DNA from: Nocardioides okcheonensis
Lineage (GTDB): Bacteria; Actinomycetota; Actinomycetes; Propionibacteriales; Nocardioidaceae
Length of the DNA stretch: 64,000 nt
Assembly (NCBI RefSeq): GCF_020991065.1
Contig: NZ_CP087710.1
Coordinates: 3,410,001 to 3,474,000, forward strand
Direction of reading: 5' to 3'
Position 1 is the first letter of the stretch. Each line of letters begins with the position of its first letter. A model generated the notes under the pieces. It ran no database searches, was not told the DNA's origin, and worked only from the letters and a program-made list of their open reading frames with translations. Below are positions 32,630-40,901 of this stretch, one piece after another. A program made the position numbers and the translations under genes.

Positions 32630-33508
32630 TCACTCCTCCATCACCATGGGAGCGGGCTCGGACCGGACCGTGACCTGCCAGCCGTCCGCGCTCGCCGCGA
32701 GCTGCGGCTCCCAGGGGTCCGGGGCCGCGACCCGTTCGAGCCGCTCACCGGTGACCGCGTCGAGCACCACGACCTTCCCGGGGCCGTCGACCCCGGCCGA
32801 CTCCCACGTGGTCAGCACGACCTGGTCGTCGAGCGCACGGACGCGGAGGATCACCGTGCCCTCGAGGGTCGGGGCGAGGGCACGCCATCGCACCCTCCCG
32901 GTGGACGTGTCGAGCCCGTAGACGGACCCGTCCGCGCTCGTGACGACCAACGTCGTCCCCACCGTGGTCAGCGTGGGTTGGCGCACCACCGGCAGCACGG
33001 CGTCCCACCCGCGCACGGCAGGTCCGACGTGCTGCGTGACGGTGGCGGGACCCCCTCCGCCCCCGTCGACCACGTACAGGCGATCGTCCACGGCTTGCGC
33101 GAGGATCGCCGCGTTGGAGCCCACGATCATGCGGCGGTAGCCGTCCACGGTCCCGCCCTCCACCACGGGCTCGCCGATCACCGAGTTGTCCACCTCGTTC
33201 CGGGTGAACACGAAGCCGCTCGCGATCCCCACCGCGTAGCCGTCGCCCTCGCGGACCACGGCGCCGTCGGCGAGGTCAAGGGCCGTCCAGCCGCACGAGT
33301 GCCGGACCAGGACGTACCCGCCCCCGATCGACGGCGGGTCCTCCGTCGCCGCGGTGCGCACGGTCCACGCCCCGCCCGGGCCGACCGCCCTCACCACGGC
33401 GGAGCCGGACGGTCGGCAGTCGTCGTCGAGGTACCCCTCGCCCGCGGCGCATCCGGTCAGGGCAGTCAGGCACGCCAGGGCGGCGACCGCAGCGGATGTC
33501 CTCGTCAC
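32630..33508 (-). CDS. PQQ-like beta-propeller lipoprotein
   Basis: A 292-residue lipoprotein: signal peptide with lipobox LTGC (Cys20), then propeller-like repeats including GTTLVVTSADGSVYGLDTST and GRVRWRALAP, typical of PQQ-like/BamB-type blades. GKVVVLDAVTGERLERV is another blade. It lies 40 bases downstream of regX3 on the same strand with no terminator between, so it is likely co-expressed with the two-component system. The role is unknown; an extracytoplasmic partner in phosphate or envelope sensing is only a guess. Confidence 0.72.
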   Translation of the reverse strand: MTRTSAAVAALACLTALTGCAAGEGYLDDDCRPSGSAVVRAVGPGGAWTVRTAATEDPPSIGGGYVLVRHSCGWTALDLADGAVVREGDGYAVGIASGFVFTRNEVDNSVIGEPVVEGGTVDGYRRMIVGSNAAILAQAVDDRLYVVDGGGGGPATVTQHVGPAVRGWDAVLPVVRQPTLTTVGTTLVVTSADGSVYGLDTSTGRVRWRALAPTLEGTVILRVRALDDQVVLTTWESAGVDGPGKVVVLDAVTGERLERVAAPDPWEPQLAASADGWQVTVRSEPAPMVMEE

Positions 33509-33548
33509 GCCGGTCGGACGTCGGAGGAGCCCAGGAGGTTGCGTGCGC

Positions 33549-34226
33549 TCAGAGGTCGAGCTTGTAGCCCAGCCCGCGGACCGTGACGAGGTACTTCGGC
33601 TCGCCCGGGTCCGGCTCGAGCTTGGCCCGCAGCCGCTTGACGTGGACGTCGAGGGTCTTGGTGTCGCCGACGTAGTCCGATCCCCAGACCCGGTCGATCA
33701 GCTGGCCGCGGGTCAGCACCCGGCCCGGGTTGCGCAGGAACATCTCCAGCAGCTCGAACTCCTTGAGCGGCAGCCGCTGCTCGGTGCCGTCGACGGTGAC
33801 GACGTGGCGCTCGACGTCCATCCGCACGGGGCCGGCCTCGAGCGTGTCGGGCATCAGCTCCGGCTCCTGGCCACGTCGCAGCACCGCACGGATCCGGGCG
33901 ACCAGCTCGCGGGGGGAGTAGGGCTTGGTGACGTAGTCGTCGGCGCCGAGCTCGAGGCCGACGACCTTGTCCACCTCGTCGTCCTTGGCGCTCACCATGA
34001 TCACCGGGACCGACGAGGTCTGCCGGATCTGGCGGCACACCTCCGTGCCGGGCACGCCGGGGAGCATGAGGTCGAGCAGCACGATGTCGGGGCCGAAGCG
34101 GTCGAACTCCGAGAGCGCGGTGGTGCCGTCCGCGGCGATCGCCACCTCGTAGCCCTCCTTGCGGAGCATGTAGGCGAGCGCGTCGCTGTAGCTCTCTTCG
34201 TCCTCGACGACGAGTACCCGGGTCAC
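33549..34226 (-). CDS. regX3: Response regulator RegX3 (PhoB/OmpR type)
   Basis: A 225-residue OmpR-family regulator. The receiver domain (1-115) has acidic residues EDE near position 8, phospho-acceptor Asp52 (LLDLMLPG) and Lys101 (VTKPYSP). The winged-helix domain (about 130-225) has LPLKEFELLEMFLRNPGRVL and TLDVHVKRLRAKLE. It is closest to RegX3, the mycobacterial phosphate-starvation regulator. The GTG start overlaps the senX3 stop (GTGA at 34223-34226), so the pair is translationally coupled. Context (phoU divergent, PHO-box-like array) supports phosphate control. Confidence 0.93.
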   Translation of the reverse strand: MTRVLVVEDEESYSDALAYMLRKEGYEVAIAADGTTALSEFDRFGPDIVLLDLMLPGVPGTEVCRQIRQTSSVPVIMVSAKDDEVDKVVGLELGADDYVTKPYSPRELVARIRAVLRRGQEPELMPDTLEAGPVRMDVERHVVTVDGTEQRLPLKEFELLEMFLRNPGRVLTRGQLIDRVWGSDYVGDTKTLDVHVKRLRAKLEPDPGEPKYLVTVRGLGYKLDL

Positions 34227-35446
34227 CTGCGTACCTCCTGCTGTGTGCTGCGGTCTGGGGGGCCGGGGGCGTCGGCGTCGGACGGCACGACGACCTCGAC
34301 GGGGGTGGTCGGCTGACCCGGCGTGGGCTGGGAGTTGCGGGGGAGGGTGAGCGTGAAGGTCGACCCCTGCCCCTGCACCGACCACACCGAGATGTCGCCG
34401 CCGTGCGTGGCCGCGACGTGCTTGACGATCGCGAGGCCCAGGCCCGTGCCGCCGGTGGAGCGGTGCCGCGCCGGGTCGACGCGGTAGAAGCGCTCGAAGA
34501 TCCGGTCGATGTCCTCGGGCGGGATGCCGATGCCTTGGTCGACGACGGACACCTGCACCTGCTCGCCCTGCGACCGGGTGGTCACGACGACGCGCGACCC
34601 GGAGCCGGAGTAGGCCACCGCGTTGGCGACCAGGTTGCTGACCGCCGCGCCGATGAGGTCCTGGGAGCCGAAGACCTCCAGCCCGTGCTCGCCGCGCGAC
34701 TCGACGGTGATCTGCTTGGCGGCGGCCTCCATCGCGCTGGTGTCGACGGCCGTGGCGACCGCCGCGTCGAGGTCGACCATGACCGGCTTCTCGAGCGGGT
34801 CGTGGGCCTGCAGGCGGGACAGCTCGATGATCTGCTGCACCAGGTTGGTCAGCCGGTCGCTCTCGGTGAGCATCCGGTTGGCGAAGCGCTGCACCGCCTC
34901 GGGGTCGTCGGAGGCGTCGGTGACGGCCTCGGCGAGCAGGCGGATCGCACCGACCGGGGTCTTGAGCTCGTGGCTGACGTTGGCGACGAAGTCGCGGCGC
35001 ACCTCCTCCACGCGCTTCTCGCGGGTGCGGTCCTCGACCAGGGCGAGCACCAGTCGCGCACCGAGCGGTGCCACGCGGGCGGTGAGGGTGCGGGCGGTGC
35101 CGCCGTCGGTGGCCGGCAGGTCCAGCTCGCTCTCGCGGATCTGCCCGTCGCGCCGCACCTGGGCGACCAGCTCGATCAGCTCGGGCACGACGAGGGTGCT
35201 GCCCCGCACCAGGCCGAACGCGTAGGCCGGCGCGGACGCCTTGAGGACGTGGTCGGACTCGTCGACCACCACCGCGCTGGAGCGCAGGATGCTGAGGACC
35301 GCCGCGACGCCGGCCTGCACGACCGGCTCCTCCACCTGGGGGAGGGTGTGCCGCTGCCGGTCACTGATGTGCCAGGCGAGCACCGCGCCGCCTGCCATGA
35401 CGGCCCCGACGATCGCGGCCAGACCGGCTTGCATGGTCGGGTCCAC
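34223..35446 (-). CDS. senX3: Sensor histidine kinase SenX3
   Basis: A 407-residue sensor kinase: one N-terminal membrane helix (about 7-25), a PAS-like domain (about 45-140), HisKA with phospho-acceptor His159 in FVANVSHELKTPVGA, and HATPase with NLVANAVAYSGSGS, DQGIGIPPEDIDRIFERFYR and GGTGLGLAIVKH. It resembles SenX3 but shows one rather than two clear helices. Three in-frame starts exist (35464, 35455, 35446). GTG 35446 is preferred because TACGAT (35454-35459) ends 7 bases upstream; the two ATGs overlap that -10. Confidence 0.9.
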   Translation of the reverse strand: MDPTMQAGLAAIVGAVMAGGAVLAWHISDRQRHTLPQVEEPVVQAGVAAVLSILRSSAVVVDESDHVLKASAPAYAFGLVRGSTLVVPELIELVAQVRRDGQIRESELDLPATDGGTARTLTARVAPLGARLVLALVEDRTREKRVEEVRRDFVANVSHELKTPVGAIRLLAEAVTDASDDPEAVQRFANRMLTESDRLTNLVQQIIELSRLQAHDPLEKPVMVDLDAAVATAVDTSAMEAAAKQITVESRGEHGLEVFGSQDLIGAAVSNLVANAVAYSGSGSRVVVTTRSQGEQVQVSVVDQGIGIPPEDIDRIFERFYRVDPARHRSTGGTGLGLAIVKHVAATHGGDISVWSVQGQGSTFTLTLPRNSQPTPGQPTTPVEVVVPSDADAPGPPDRSTQQEVRR

Positions 35447-35453
35447 GGCCACC

Positions 35454-35459
35454 ATCGTA
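35454..35459 (-). promoter_or_regulatory. -10 element of senX3-regX3
   Basis: A minus-strand TACGAT ends 7 bases before GTG 35446. The PHO-box-like array begins about 48 bases upstream. Confidence 0.45.
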
Positions 35460-35506
35460 CGCATCGCGCCGGGTGCTCCCGCCCCGATGGACGCCCGGTG
35501 CCGAGT

Positions 35507-35545
35507 GTTCACGCGCCGTTCATCGGGTACGCCCGGCTGTTCGCC
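35507..35545. promoter_or_regulatory. PHO-box-like array between senX3 and phoU
   Basis: GTTCACG (35507), GTTCATC (35518), a degenerate ACGCCCG (35529) and GTTCGCC (35539) recur with an 11, 11 and 10-base period. This is the layout of actinobacterial PHO boxes (GTTCACC heptamers, 11-bp direct repeats) bound by PhoP/RegX3-type regulators. It sits in the divergent promoter region and ends 9 bases before the phoU -10 at 35555, so it could regulate both directions. Confidence 0.7.
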
Positions 35546-35554
35546 TGCGGTGCC

Positions 35555-35560
35555 TACAGT
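35555..35560 (+). promoter_or_regulatory. -10 element of phoU
   Basis: TACAGT, 6 bases, ATG 35567: a leaderless phoU transcript. The PHO-box-like array covers the -35 position, as expected for an activator-dependent promoter. Confidence 0.6.
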
Positions 35561-35566
35561 GCGCCC

Positions 35567-36217
35567 ATGCGTGAGGCTTTCCATGACCAGCTCGACGGCA
35601 TCTTCTCCGACCTCTCCGACATCTGCGGACAGGTCGAGATCGCCGTGCGCGAGGCCACCAAGGCGCTGATGACCGGCGACGTGCACACCGCCGACCAGGT
35701 GATCAGCGGCGACAAGGCGATCGACGACGCCCGCGAGCGGGTCGACGACACGTCGTTCCAGCTGCTGTCGCTTCAGCAGCCGGTCGCCGGCGACCTGCGG
35801 ATGATCGTGTCGGCGCTGCGGATGGTCAGCGAGCTCGAGCGGATGGGCGACCTGTCGGTGCACGTCGCGAAGATCGCGCGGCTCCGGGTGCCGGCGGTCG
35901 CCGTGCCCGAGGAGCTGCGCCCGACCATGGAGCGGATGGCCGAGACCGCCGAGGACATGGTGCGCCGGGTGCGCAGCATCATCGTCGACCGCGACGTCGA
36001 GGCCGCGATCGAGCTCGGCCGCGACGACGAGGTGATGGACCAGCTGCGCCGCCGGAGCTTCACCGAGCTGCTCTCCACCGACTGGAAGCACGGCGTCGAG
36101 GCCGCGGTCGACATCGCCCTCCTGGGCCGCTACTACGAGCGGATCGCCGACCACGCCGTCTCGGTCGCCAACCGCGTGGTCTTCGTGGTCACCGGCGAGG
36201 TCCCGCAGCGCGACTGA
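35567..36217 (+). CDS. phoU: Phosphate signalling protein PhoU
   Basis: A 216-residue all-helical protein with the two PhoU three-helix repeats. Each carries the metal-binding E/DXXXD-type motif: ALRMVSELERMGDLSVHVAK (about residues 82-101) and ALLGRYYERIADHAVSVAN (about 185-203). PhoU links phosphate transporter state to the sensor kinase and keeps it off in high phosphate. It is divergent from senX3. The ATG at 35567 is placed by the -10 element. Confidence 0.94.
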   Translation: MREAFHDQLDGIFSDLSDICGQVEIAVREATKALMTGDVHTADQVISGDKAIDDARERVDDTSFQLLSLQQPVAGDLRMIVSALRMVSELERMGDLSVHVAKIARLRVPAVAVPEELRPTMERMAETAEDMVRRVRSIIVDRDVEAAIELGRDDEVMDQLRRRSFTELLSTDWKHGVEAAVDIALLGRYYERIADHAVSVANRVVFVVTGEVPQRD

Positions 36218-36499
36218 CGTGCGCCACCGCTGCTCGGCGGTGCGGCAGCCACGTTTCCGAGCGCAGGAATGTGGCTGGGACACCGCTGCGGCGCGTGTCG
36301 TACGTCGACGCGCCGGTGGGCGGTGCGTGACGCGGATTCCGGGGTGCTGGAATCCCCCTCACCCACCGCTGGTGGGTGTGCCGGCCGCTGCCTCGCTGAC
36401 CGGGTTTCGTCGCGCCCGTCGCGGCTTCGTTCCTCAGCCGCGGGGCTTGCTCAACCTCGCTGAGCCCACGCCGCCGGCTCGTTCCTCGCCGGCGGCTGC
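36218..36499. repeat. Intergenic palindrome-rich region
   Basis: This 282-base gap between the converging phoU and gpmA holds no credible gene but is full of inverted repeats. It contains AGCCAC/GTGGCT (36248-36277), GGATTCC/GGAATCC (36334-36355), CACCCACC-GCT-GGTGGGTG (36360-36378), GCGGCT/AGCCGC (36421-36441) and GCCGCCGGC/GCCGGCGGC (36470-36496). The first probably terminates phoU and the last gpmA. The centre (GGGTTTCGTCG ... GCTCAACC, about 36401-36455) resembles the dispersed repeat family. Confidence 0.6.
36470..36496 (-). terminator. Terminator hairpin of gpmA
   Basis: A perfect 9-bp stem GCCGCCGGC/GCCGGCGGC with a 9-base loop, beginning 3 bases past the gpmA stop. Confidence 0.55.
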
Positions 36500-37243
36500 T
36501 CAGCGACCCTGGTTGGCGACGGCCGCGGCAGCGGCGGCGGCGGCCTCGGGGTCGAGGTACTCGCCGCCGGCGACGGTGGGACGCAGGTCCTCGTCGAGGC
36601 GGTAGACCAGCGGCATGCCGGTCGGGATGTTGAGGCCGGCGATGTCCTCGTCGCTGATCTGGTCGAGGTGCTTGACCAGCGCGCGCAGGCTGTTGCCGTG
36701 GGCGGCCACCAGGACCGTGCGGCCCTCGCGCAGGTCGGGGACGATCTCGGCTTCCCAGTAGGGCAGGAACCGCGCGATGACGTCCTTGAGGCACTCGGTG
36801 CGCGGCATGTCCTCGCCGAGGTCGGCGTAGCGCGGGTCGCCGGCCTGCGAGAACTCGTCGGCGTCGTCGAGCGGCGGCGGCGGGACGTCGAACGAGCGGC
36901 GCCAGAGCATGAACTGCTCCTCGCCGTACTGCTCGAGCGTCTGCTTCTTGTCCTTGCCCTGCAGCGCGCCGTAGTGGCGCTCGTTGAGCCGCCAGGACCG
37001 CTTGACCGGGATCCAGTGGCGGTCGGCGGCGTCGAGGGCCAGCGCGGCGGTGTTGATCGCGCGCCGCTGCAGCGAGGTGTGCACGACGTCGGGGAGCACC
37101 CCCGACTCGCGCAGCAGCCGGCCCCCGTGGACCGCCTCGCCGCGCCCCTTCTCGGTCAGCGCGACGTCCACCCAGCCGGTGAACAGGTTCTTGGCGTTCC
37201 ACTCGCTCTCGCCGTGGCGGAGCAGGACCAGCGTGTGGGTCAT
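36500..37243 (-). CDS. gpmA: 2,3-bisphosphoglycerate-dependent phosphoglycerate mutase
   Basis: A 247-residue glycolytic enzyme interconverting 3- and 2-phosphoglycerate. The phosphohistidine motif [20 protein letters not shown] has His10. [13 protein letters not shown], the [10 protein letters not shown] segment and [15 protein letters not shown] complete the dPGM signature. The C-terminus has an Ala-rich run ([15 protein letters not shown]). gpm1 also lies beside senX3-regX3 in mycobacteria. The start overlaps the stop of the upstream lipoprotein gene (ATGA), so the two form an operon. Confidence 0.95.
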   Translation of the reverse strand: MTHTLVLLRHGESEWNAKNLFTGWVDVALTEKGRGEAVHGGRLLRESGVLPDVVHTSLQRRAINTAALALDAADRHWIPVKRSWRLNERHYGALQGKDKKQTLEQYGEEQFMLWRRSFDVPPPPLDDADEFSQAGDPRYADLGEDMPRTECLKDVIARFLPYWEAEIVPDLREGRTVLVAAHGNSLRALVKHLDQISDEDIAGLNIPTGMPLVYRLDEDLRPTVAGGEYLDPEAAAAAAAAVANQGR

Positions 37244-37758
37244 GACGCGTCGGCCTCCGTGTCCGCGTCGGTGGTGGTGGTGGAGCCAGAGGCGTCCATG
37301 CCGGCCCAGTAGCCGACGTCGTCGGGCACGACCGGGACCTCGATCATCACGCGGTCGCCGTTGCCGAAGTCGATCGCCAGCGGGACGAAGTCGCCCGAGG
37401 TGAAGTCGCCCTCGAGGACGATGTTCGCGGCCGGCTCGGCGAGGTTGACCAGCCCGCCCGGCGCGATGGCCACCGGGTCGAAGGTCGCGGCGGTGATCGT
37501 CGCGTCCTGGCCGCCCGAGACGCCAGTGAAGGTCTGCTCGGTGTCGGCGTCGTTGTTGGACAGCGAGGCGACGAACGTGCCGGAGCCCTCCTCGGCCGAG
37601 ACCACGACGGCGGAGAGCACGTCGACGGTGCCCACACGGCTGTTGGCGCCGCTGCCGGGGGTGTAGTCACGCTCGGTGGCGTAGTCGAAGCCGCACGAGG
37701 AGAGCGACGCGGTCAGCGCGATGACCGCTGCGCCGGTCGCGAGGTGTCGAAGCTGCAT
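37240..37758 (-). CDS. LpqE-like lipoprotein
   Basis: A 172-residue lipoprotein with signal peptide and lipobox LSSC (Cys22), then a beta-rich domain with [14 protein letters not shown] and [16 protein letters not shown]. It resembles small actinobacterial copper-chaperone-like lipoproteins such as LpqE, but no metal-binding Met/His pattern is clear. The tail is Thr/Asp-rich. A minus-strand TAGGCT (37766-37771) lies 7 bases before the ATG. It is the first gene of an operon with gpmA. Confidence 0.7.
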   Translation of the reverse strand: MQLRHLATGAAVIALTASLSSCGFDYATERDYTPGSGANSRVGTVDVLSAVVVSAEEGSGTFVASLSNNDADTEQTFTGVSGGQDATITAATFDPVAIAPGGLVNLAEPAANIVLEGDFTSGDFVPLAIDFGNGDRVMIEVPVVPDDVGYWAGMDASGSTTTTDADTEADAS

Positions 37759-37765
37759 GGCGCAC

Positions 37766-37771
37766 AGCCTA
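37766..37771 (-). promoter_or_regulatory. -10 element of lipoprotein-gpmA operon
   Basis: A minus-strand TAGGCT, 7 bases before ATG 37758. Confidence 0.5.
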
Positions 37772-37779
37772 GCGTCGCG

Positions 37780-38478
37780 TCAGGCCAGTCCCACCGTCTG
37801 CCCCGTGAACAGGACGGCCACCGCCAGCACGCCGGTGGCGACCGACGCGAGCACCAGCAGCCGGGGCGTCCCGGTGCGCAGGGCGAGGAGCAGCGGGAAG
37901 GAGCGCTCGCCCTCCTCGTGGTCGTCCACGAGGCCCGGCAGCGCGAGCAGCACGTGGACCGTGAGGCCGAGGGCGGCGGCCAGCGCCGTCATCGCCACCG
38001 TCGGAGGCGTGGAGGTGCCGACCCCGCCCCACCCGCCGTGGGCCAGGAACGCGGGGAGCAGCGCGAAGGAGACCGTCCACGGCACGAACGACAGCGGGCG
38101 CGCGTGCAGCAGCCGGTCGCCGAGCGCGGCGACGACCAGCGAGGCGAGGTAGGCGGTCGCGGCGGTGCGTCCGTTCGCGACGGCGAGGGGCACGACCAGC
38201 AGCACGCCGCACGCGACCGAGAACCACACGGTGCCGGGGTCGAGGCGACCCGACGCCAGCGGGCGGTCGGGGCGGCGCCGGGCGTCGCGCTCGCGGTCGG
38301 CGAGGTCGTCGAGCCAGCCGAGGACGGCCTGCCCGACCAGCACCGTCGCGGCGACCAGCGCGACCTCGCGCGGCGGACGTCCGGCCACCGCCGCGGCGGC
38401 CCCGACCGCGGCCGCGGTGGCCACCGCCTGGCGGGGGTGCGCGGCACGGACGAGGAGCAGCGCGGGGACGGTCGCCAT
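37780..38478 (-). CDS. UbiA family prenyltransferase-like membrane protein
   Basis: A 232-residue membrane protein with about seven to eight helices. The first Asp-rich loop GWLDDLADRERDARRRPDRP followed by LASGRL is the prenyl-diphosphate-binding signature of UbiA enzymes; a second acidic loop (LVDDHEEGERSFP) is present. It is shorter than typical UbiA (about 280-300), so it may be a minimal member. The aromatic acceptor is unknown. The start is placed at ATG 38478, because a CATACT box lies 6 bases upstream; an in-frame ATG at 38502 would precede the promoter. Confidence 0.75.
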   Translation of the reverse strand: MATVPALLLVRAAHPRQAVATAAAVGAAAAVAGRPPREVALVAATVLVGQAVLGWLDDLADRERDARRRPDRPLASGRLDPGTVWFSVACGVLLVVPLAVANGRTAATAYLASLVVAALGDRLLHARPLSFVPWTVSFALLPAFLAHGGWGGVGTSTPPTVAMTALAAALGLTVHVLLALPGLVDDHEEGERSFPLLLALRTGTPRLLVLASVATGVLAVAVLFTGQTVGLA

Positions 38479-38484
38479 GGTCGG

Positions 38485-38490
38485 AGTATG
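38485..38490 (-). promoter_or_regulatory. -10 element of UbiA-like gene
   Basis: A minus-strand CATACT, 6 bases before ATG 38478. Confidence 0.5.
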
Positions 38491-38603
38491 GCGCAGCCGC
38501 ACCCGCGAGCAGGTGCGCGCACCACAGCAACCCGCGATCTGTCAAGCCCGGAAGTGGCCTCTGACCTGCACAAACGCGTCCGGGGGTCGGTCCGGACCCG
38601 TGT

Positions 38604-38609
38604 TAGAAT
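38604..38609 (+). promoter_or_regulatory. -10 element of carD
   Basis: TAGAAT, close to consensus, giving a leader of about 20 bases that contains the ribosome site AGGAAGGGGA (38618-38627), 9 bases before ATG 38637. No clear -35 is seen; CarD-type promoters often lack one. Confidence 0.6.
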
Positions 38610-38636
38610 GGTCACCTAGGAAGGGGAACTGAACAT

Positions 38637-39122
38637 ATGACTTTCACCGTCGGCGAAACGGTCGTCTATCCCAATCACGGGGCCGCAGTCATCGAGGACA
38701 TCGAGATGCGGAAGATCAAGGGAGAGGACCGTCAGTACCTCGTCCTCCGGATTGTCGCCCAGCAGGACCTGGTCGTGCGCGTCCCGGCCTGCAACCTCGA
38801 CCTCGTCGGAGTGCGCGACGTCGTCGACAAGGAGGGCCTGGACCGCGTCTTCGACGTGCTCCGTGCGGCCCACGTCGAGGAGCCCACGAACTGGTCGCGC
38901 CGTTACAAGGCCAACCTGGAGAAGCTCCACTCGGGCGACGTGATGAAGGTGTCCGAGGTCGTGCGCGACCTGTGGCGCCGTGAGCGTGACCGCGGCCTGT
39001 CGGCCGGCGAGAAGCGGATGCTCGCCAAGGCACGCCAGATCCTGGTCTCCGAGCTCGCGCTCGCGGAGAAGACCAACGAGGACAAGGCCGAGGCCATGCT
39101 CGACGAGGTGCTCGCCTCCTGA
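38637..39122 (+). CDS. carD: CarD family RNA polymerase-binding regulator
   Basis: A 161-residue transcription factor. The N-terminal Tudor-like RNAP-interacting domain (about 1-55: [20 protein letters not shown]) binds the beta-subunit protrusion. The C-terminal helical domain binds upstream DNA ([20 protein letters not shown], then [20 protein letters not shown]). It stabilises open complexes at rRNA and other promoters in actinobacteria. It lies upstream of ispD-type genes, as in mycobacteria and Streptomyces. A 17-bp hairpin follows. Confidence 0.96.
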   Translation: MTFTVGETVVYPNHGAAVIEDIEMRKIKGEDRQYLVLRIVAQQDLVVRVPACNLDLVGVRDVVDKEGLDRVFDVLRAAHVEEPTNWSRRYKANLEKLHSGDVMKVSEVVRDLWRRERDRGLSAGEKRMLAKARQILVSELALAEKTNEDKAEAMLDEVLAS

Positions 39123-39136
39123 GCGGCAACGACCTC

Positions 39137-39176
39137 GACCGAGGCCCCTGGGACGACGTTCCCAGGGGCCTCGGTC
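39137..39176 (+). terminator. Perfect 17-bp hairpin after carD
   Basis: GACCGAGGCCCCTGGGA (39137-39153), loop CGACGT, then the exact complement at 39160-39176. It begins 15 bases after the carD stop and is the strongest hairpin in the window. It lies inside a possible upstream extension of the next reading frame. Confidence 0.8.
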
Positions 39177-39217
39177 TCGTTCTGGACGAGGACCGCGGCT
39201 CGCTGCCGTACGCCCTG

Positions 39218-39703
39218 GTGCACGGCGAGGCGCTCGTCGCCTGCGCCGCGTGGGCCGTGGGGGAGGCGGGCGTCGACCTCGTCGACGCCACCGTCGACTG
39301 GGAGGAGCTGGCCGGTTCCGGCCGCGACCTGGTGCTCCACGACGCGCTGTGCCCGATGACGCCGGCCTCGTTCATCGCCGACTGCCTCGACCTGGCCCGG
39401 ACCACCGGGCGCCCGGTGGTCGGGACGCGACCGGTCACCGACACCGTCAAGGCCGTGGCCGACGGCCTGGTCGGCTCGACCCTGGACCGCGACGACCTGG
39501 TCGCGGTGACCTCGCCGCTGGTGGTCCCGGCGGCGGTCCTCGCCGGGCTGGCGCGCCGCCCGTCGAACGACCTGGCGCAGGCCGTCGCCGACCTGGCCGC
39601 GGCCGGTCAGCCGGTGCAGACCCTCGTGGCGCCGCCCGAGGGGCGTCGGGTGGACACCGTCGACGACGTGCGCCTGCTCGAGGCGCTCACGACCGCGGAC
39701 TGA
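39218..39703 (+). CDS. IspD-like (MEP cytidylyltransferase-like) paralogue, probably degenerate
   Basis: A 161-residue frame from GTG 39218. The sequence parallels the C-terminal two-thirds of Isp[11 protein letters not shown] for [30 protein letters not shown] for VQTPQ, and [14 protein letters not shown]. The N-terminal nucleotide-binding AAGXGXR motif is missing, so it is unlikely to be active. The frame is open upstream to 39119 and the residues before the GTG ([19 protein letters not shown]) look conserved. The true start may therefore be a CTG at 39119, overlapping the carD stop, or at 39182. Its last 17 bases overlap ispD on the other strand. Confidence 0.6.
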   Translation: MHGEALVACAAWAVGEAGVDLVDATVDWEELAGSGRDLVLHDALCPMTPASFIADCLDLARTTGRPVVGTRPVTDTVKAVADGLVGSTLDRDDLVAVTSPLVVPAAVLAGLARRPSNDLAQAVADLAAAGQPVQTLVAPPEGRRVDTVDDVRLLEALTTAD

Positions 39704-40376
39704 GCCCGGCGAGCTCGCCCGCCAGGGCGACGTCCTCGGGGAAGGTGACCTTGAGGTTGGTGGCGGTGCTCGCGACCGCGGCCACGGCGACGTCGGCGTA
39801 CGTCGTCACGCAGGCCGCGGTGTCCGTGCCCTCGAACCCGTCGCGCTCCGCGGCGCGGTAGGCGTCGAGCAGGTCTCGCGCGCGGAACGCCTGCGGGGTC
39901 TGCACCGCGCCCACCGCCTCGGTGACCGGCGTCAGGTCGGTGTGGAGCAGGTGGGCCACCGGCACCACGGGGATCGCGCCGCCCGCCTCGCGGGCCGCCG
40001 CGACGACCCGGCGCCACAGGTCCGCGTCGGCCAGCGGTCGCGCGGCGTCGTGCATCACGACGACGTCGACGACACCGGTGGTGATGTCCTCCGCCAGCAC
40101 CCGCAGCGCCGCCCACTCGGACGCGTGGCGGGTCGCGCCACCGTCGACGACGAGCACCTCGCGCTCACCGAGGTGCGGGGCGACCGCCGCGCCGACCGCC
40201 TCGCGGTCCTCGGGCCGCACCACCAGCACGACGCGCGCGACGTCGTCGAGGGCGAGCGCCTCGCGCAGCGACCAGACCAGCACCGGCACCCCGCGCAGCG
40301 GCAGCAGCACCTTGTTGACCTCGGCGCCCACGCGGCTCCCGGACCCGGCGGCGAGGACGACGACGGCGCTCGGCAT
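39687..40376 (-). CDS. ispD: 2-C-methyl-D-erythritol 4-phosphate cytidylyltransferase
   Basis: A 229-residue enzyme of the MEP isoprenoid pathway, joining CTP and MEP to CDP-ME. The nucleotide-binding motif [11 protein letters not shown] with the downstream Lys ([11 protein letters not shown]) is at residues 7-30. [12 protein letters not shown], the substrate loop and [15 protein letters not shown] are all intact. The start overlaps the ispF stop (ATGA at 40376 region), so ispF-ispD form an operon with ispF first. Confidence 0.93.
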   Translation of the reverse strand: MPSAVVVLAAGSGSRVGAEVNKVLLPLRGVPVLVWSLREALALDDVARVVLVVRPEDREAVGAAVAPHLGEREVLVVDGGATRHASEWAALRVLAEDITTGVVDVVVMHDAARPLADADLWRRVVAAAREAGGAIPVVPVAHLLHTDLTPVTEAVGAVQTPQAFRARDLLDAYRAAERDGFEGTDTAACVTTYADVAVAAVASTATNLKVTFPEDVALAGELAGLSPRS

Positions 40377-40876
40377 CAGGCGGGCACCACCAGCGCGGTC
40401 GCGACCGCCGCCACGCCCTCGCCGCGACCGGTCAGCCCGAGCCCGTCGGTCGTGGTCGCGGACAGCGTCACGGGGGCGTCGAGCGCCGCGGAGAGCGCGG
40501 CGACCGCCTCGGCCCGGCGGGGGCCGAGGCGCGGGACGTTGCCGATGACCTGCACGGCGACGTTGCCGATCTCGAATCCGGCCGCCCGCACCCGCCGGGC
40601 GGTCTCGGCCAGCAGGGTCGCGCCCGAGGCGCCGGCCCACTCCGGCTCCGCGGTGCCGAAGTTGGTGCCGAGGTCGCCGAGCCCGGCAGCGGAGAAGAGC
40701 GCGTCGCAGGCGGCGTGGGCGGCCACGTCGGCGTCCGAGTGGCCCTCGAGCCCGGCGGGCTCGTCCGGCCAGGCGAGGCCCGCCAGGTGCATCGGCACGC
40801 CGGCGACGAGGCGGTGGACGTCGGTGCCGATGCCGACGCGGGGCAGCAGGGTCGGGGCGGGGTGGGGAGACGTCAC
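40376..40876 (-). CDS. ispF: 2-C-methyl-D-erythritol 2,4-cyclodiphosphate synthase
   Basis: A 166-residue enzyme making MEcPP from CDP-ME 2-phosphate. The start [11 protein letters not shown] has the zinc-binding Asp and His. [19 protein letters not shown] supplies the third ligand and active-site residues, and [17 protein letters not shown] is the C-terminal signature. The GTG 40876 start follows a CATGAT box by 6 bases; a longer frame upstream has no isoprenoid-synthase similarity. Confidence 0.94.
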   Translation of the reverse strand: MTSPHPAPTLLPRVGIGTDVHRLVAGVPMHLAGLAWPDEPAGLEGHSDADVAAHAACDALFSAAGLGDLGTNFGTAEPEWAGASGATLLAETARRVRAAGFEIGNVAVQVIGNVPRLGPRRAEAVAALSAALDAPVTLSATTTDGLGLTGRGEGVAAVATALVVPA

Positions 40877-40882
40877 GGCGGC

Positions 40883-40888
40883 ATCATG
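40883..40888 (-). promoter_or_regulatory. -10 element of ispF-ispD
   Basis: A minus-strand CATGAT, 6 bases before GTG 40876. It sits only 13 bases from the opposing -10. Confidence 0.5.
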
Positions 40889-40901
40889 CCCGAGGACGCG
40901 C

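Noticed and set aside
36218..36605. A possible gene in the phoU-gpmA gap
   Set aside because: Open frames there cross several palindromes, have no start signal and run antisense into gpmA.
38502..38502. Upstream ATG as start of the UbiA-like gene
   Set aside because: It lies upstream of the CATACT -10 box; the ATG at 38478 fits the promoter and membrane topology better.
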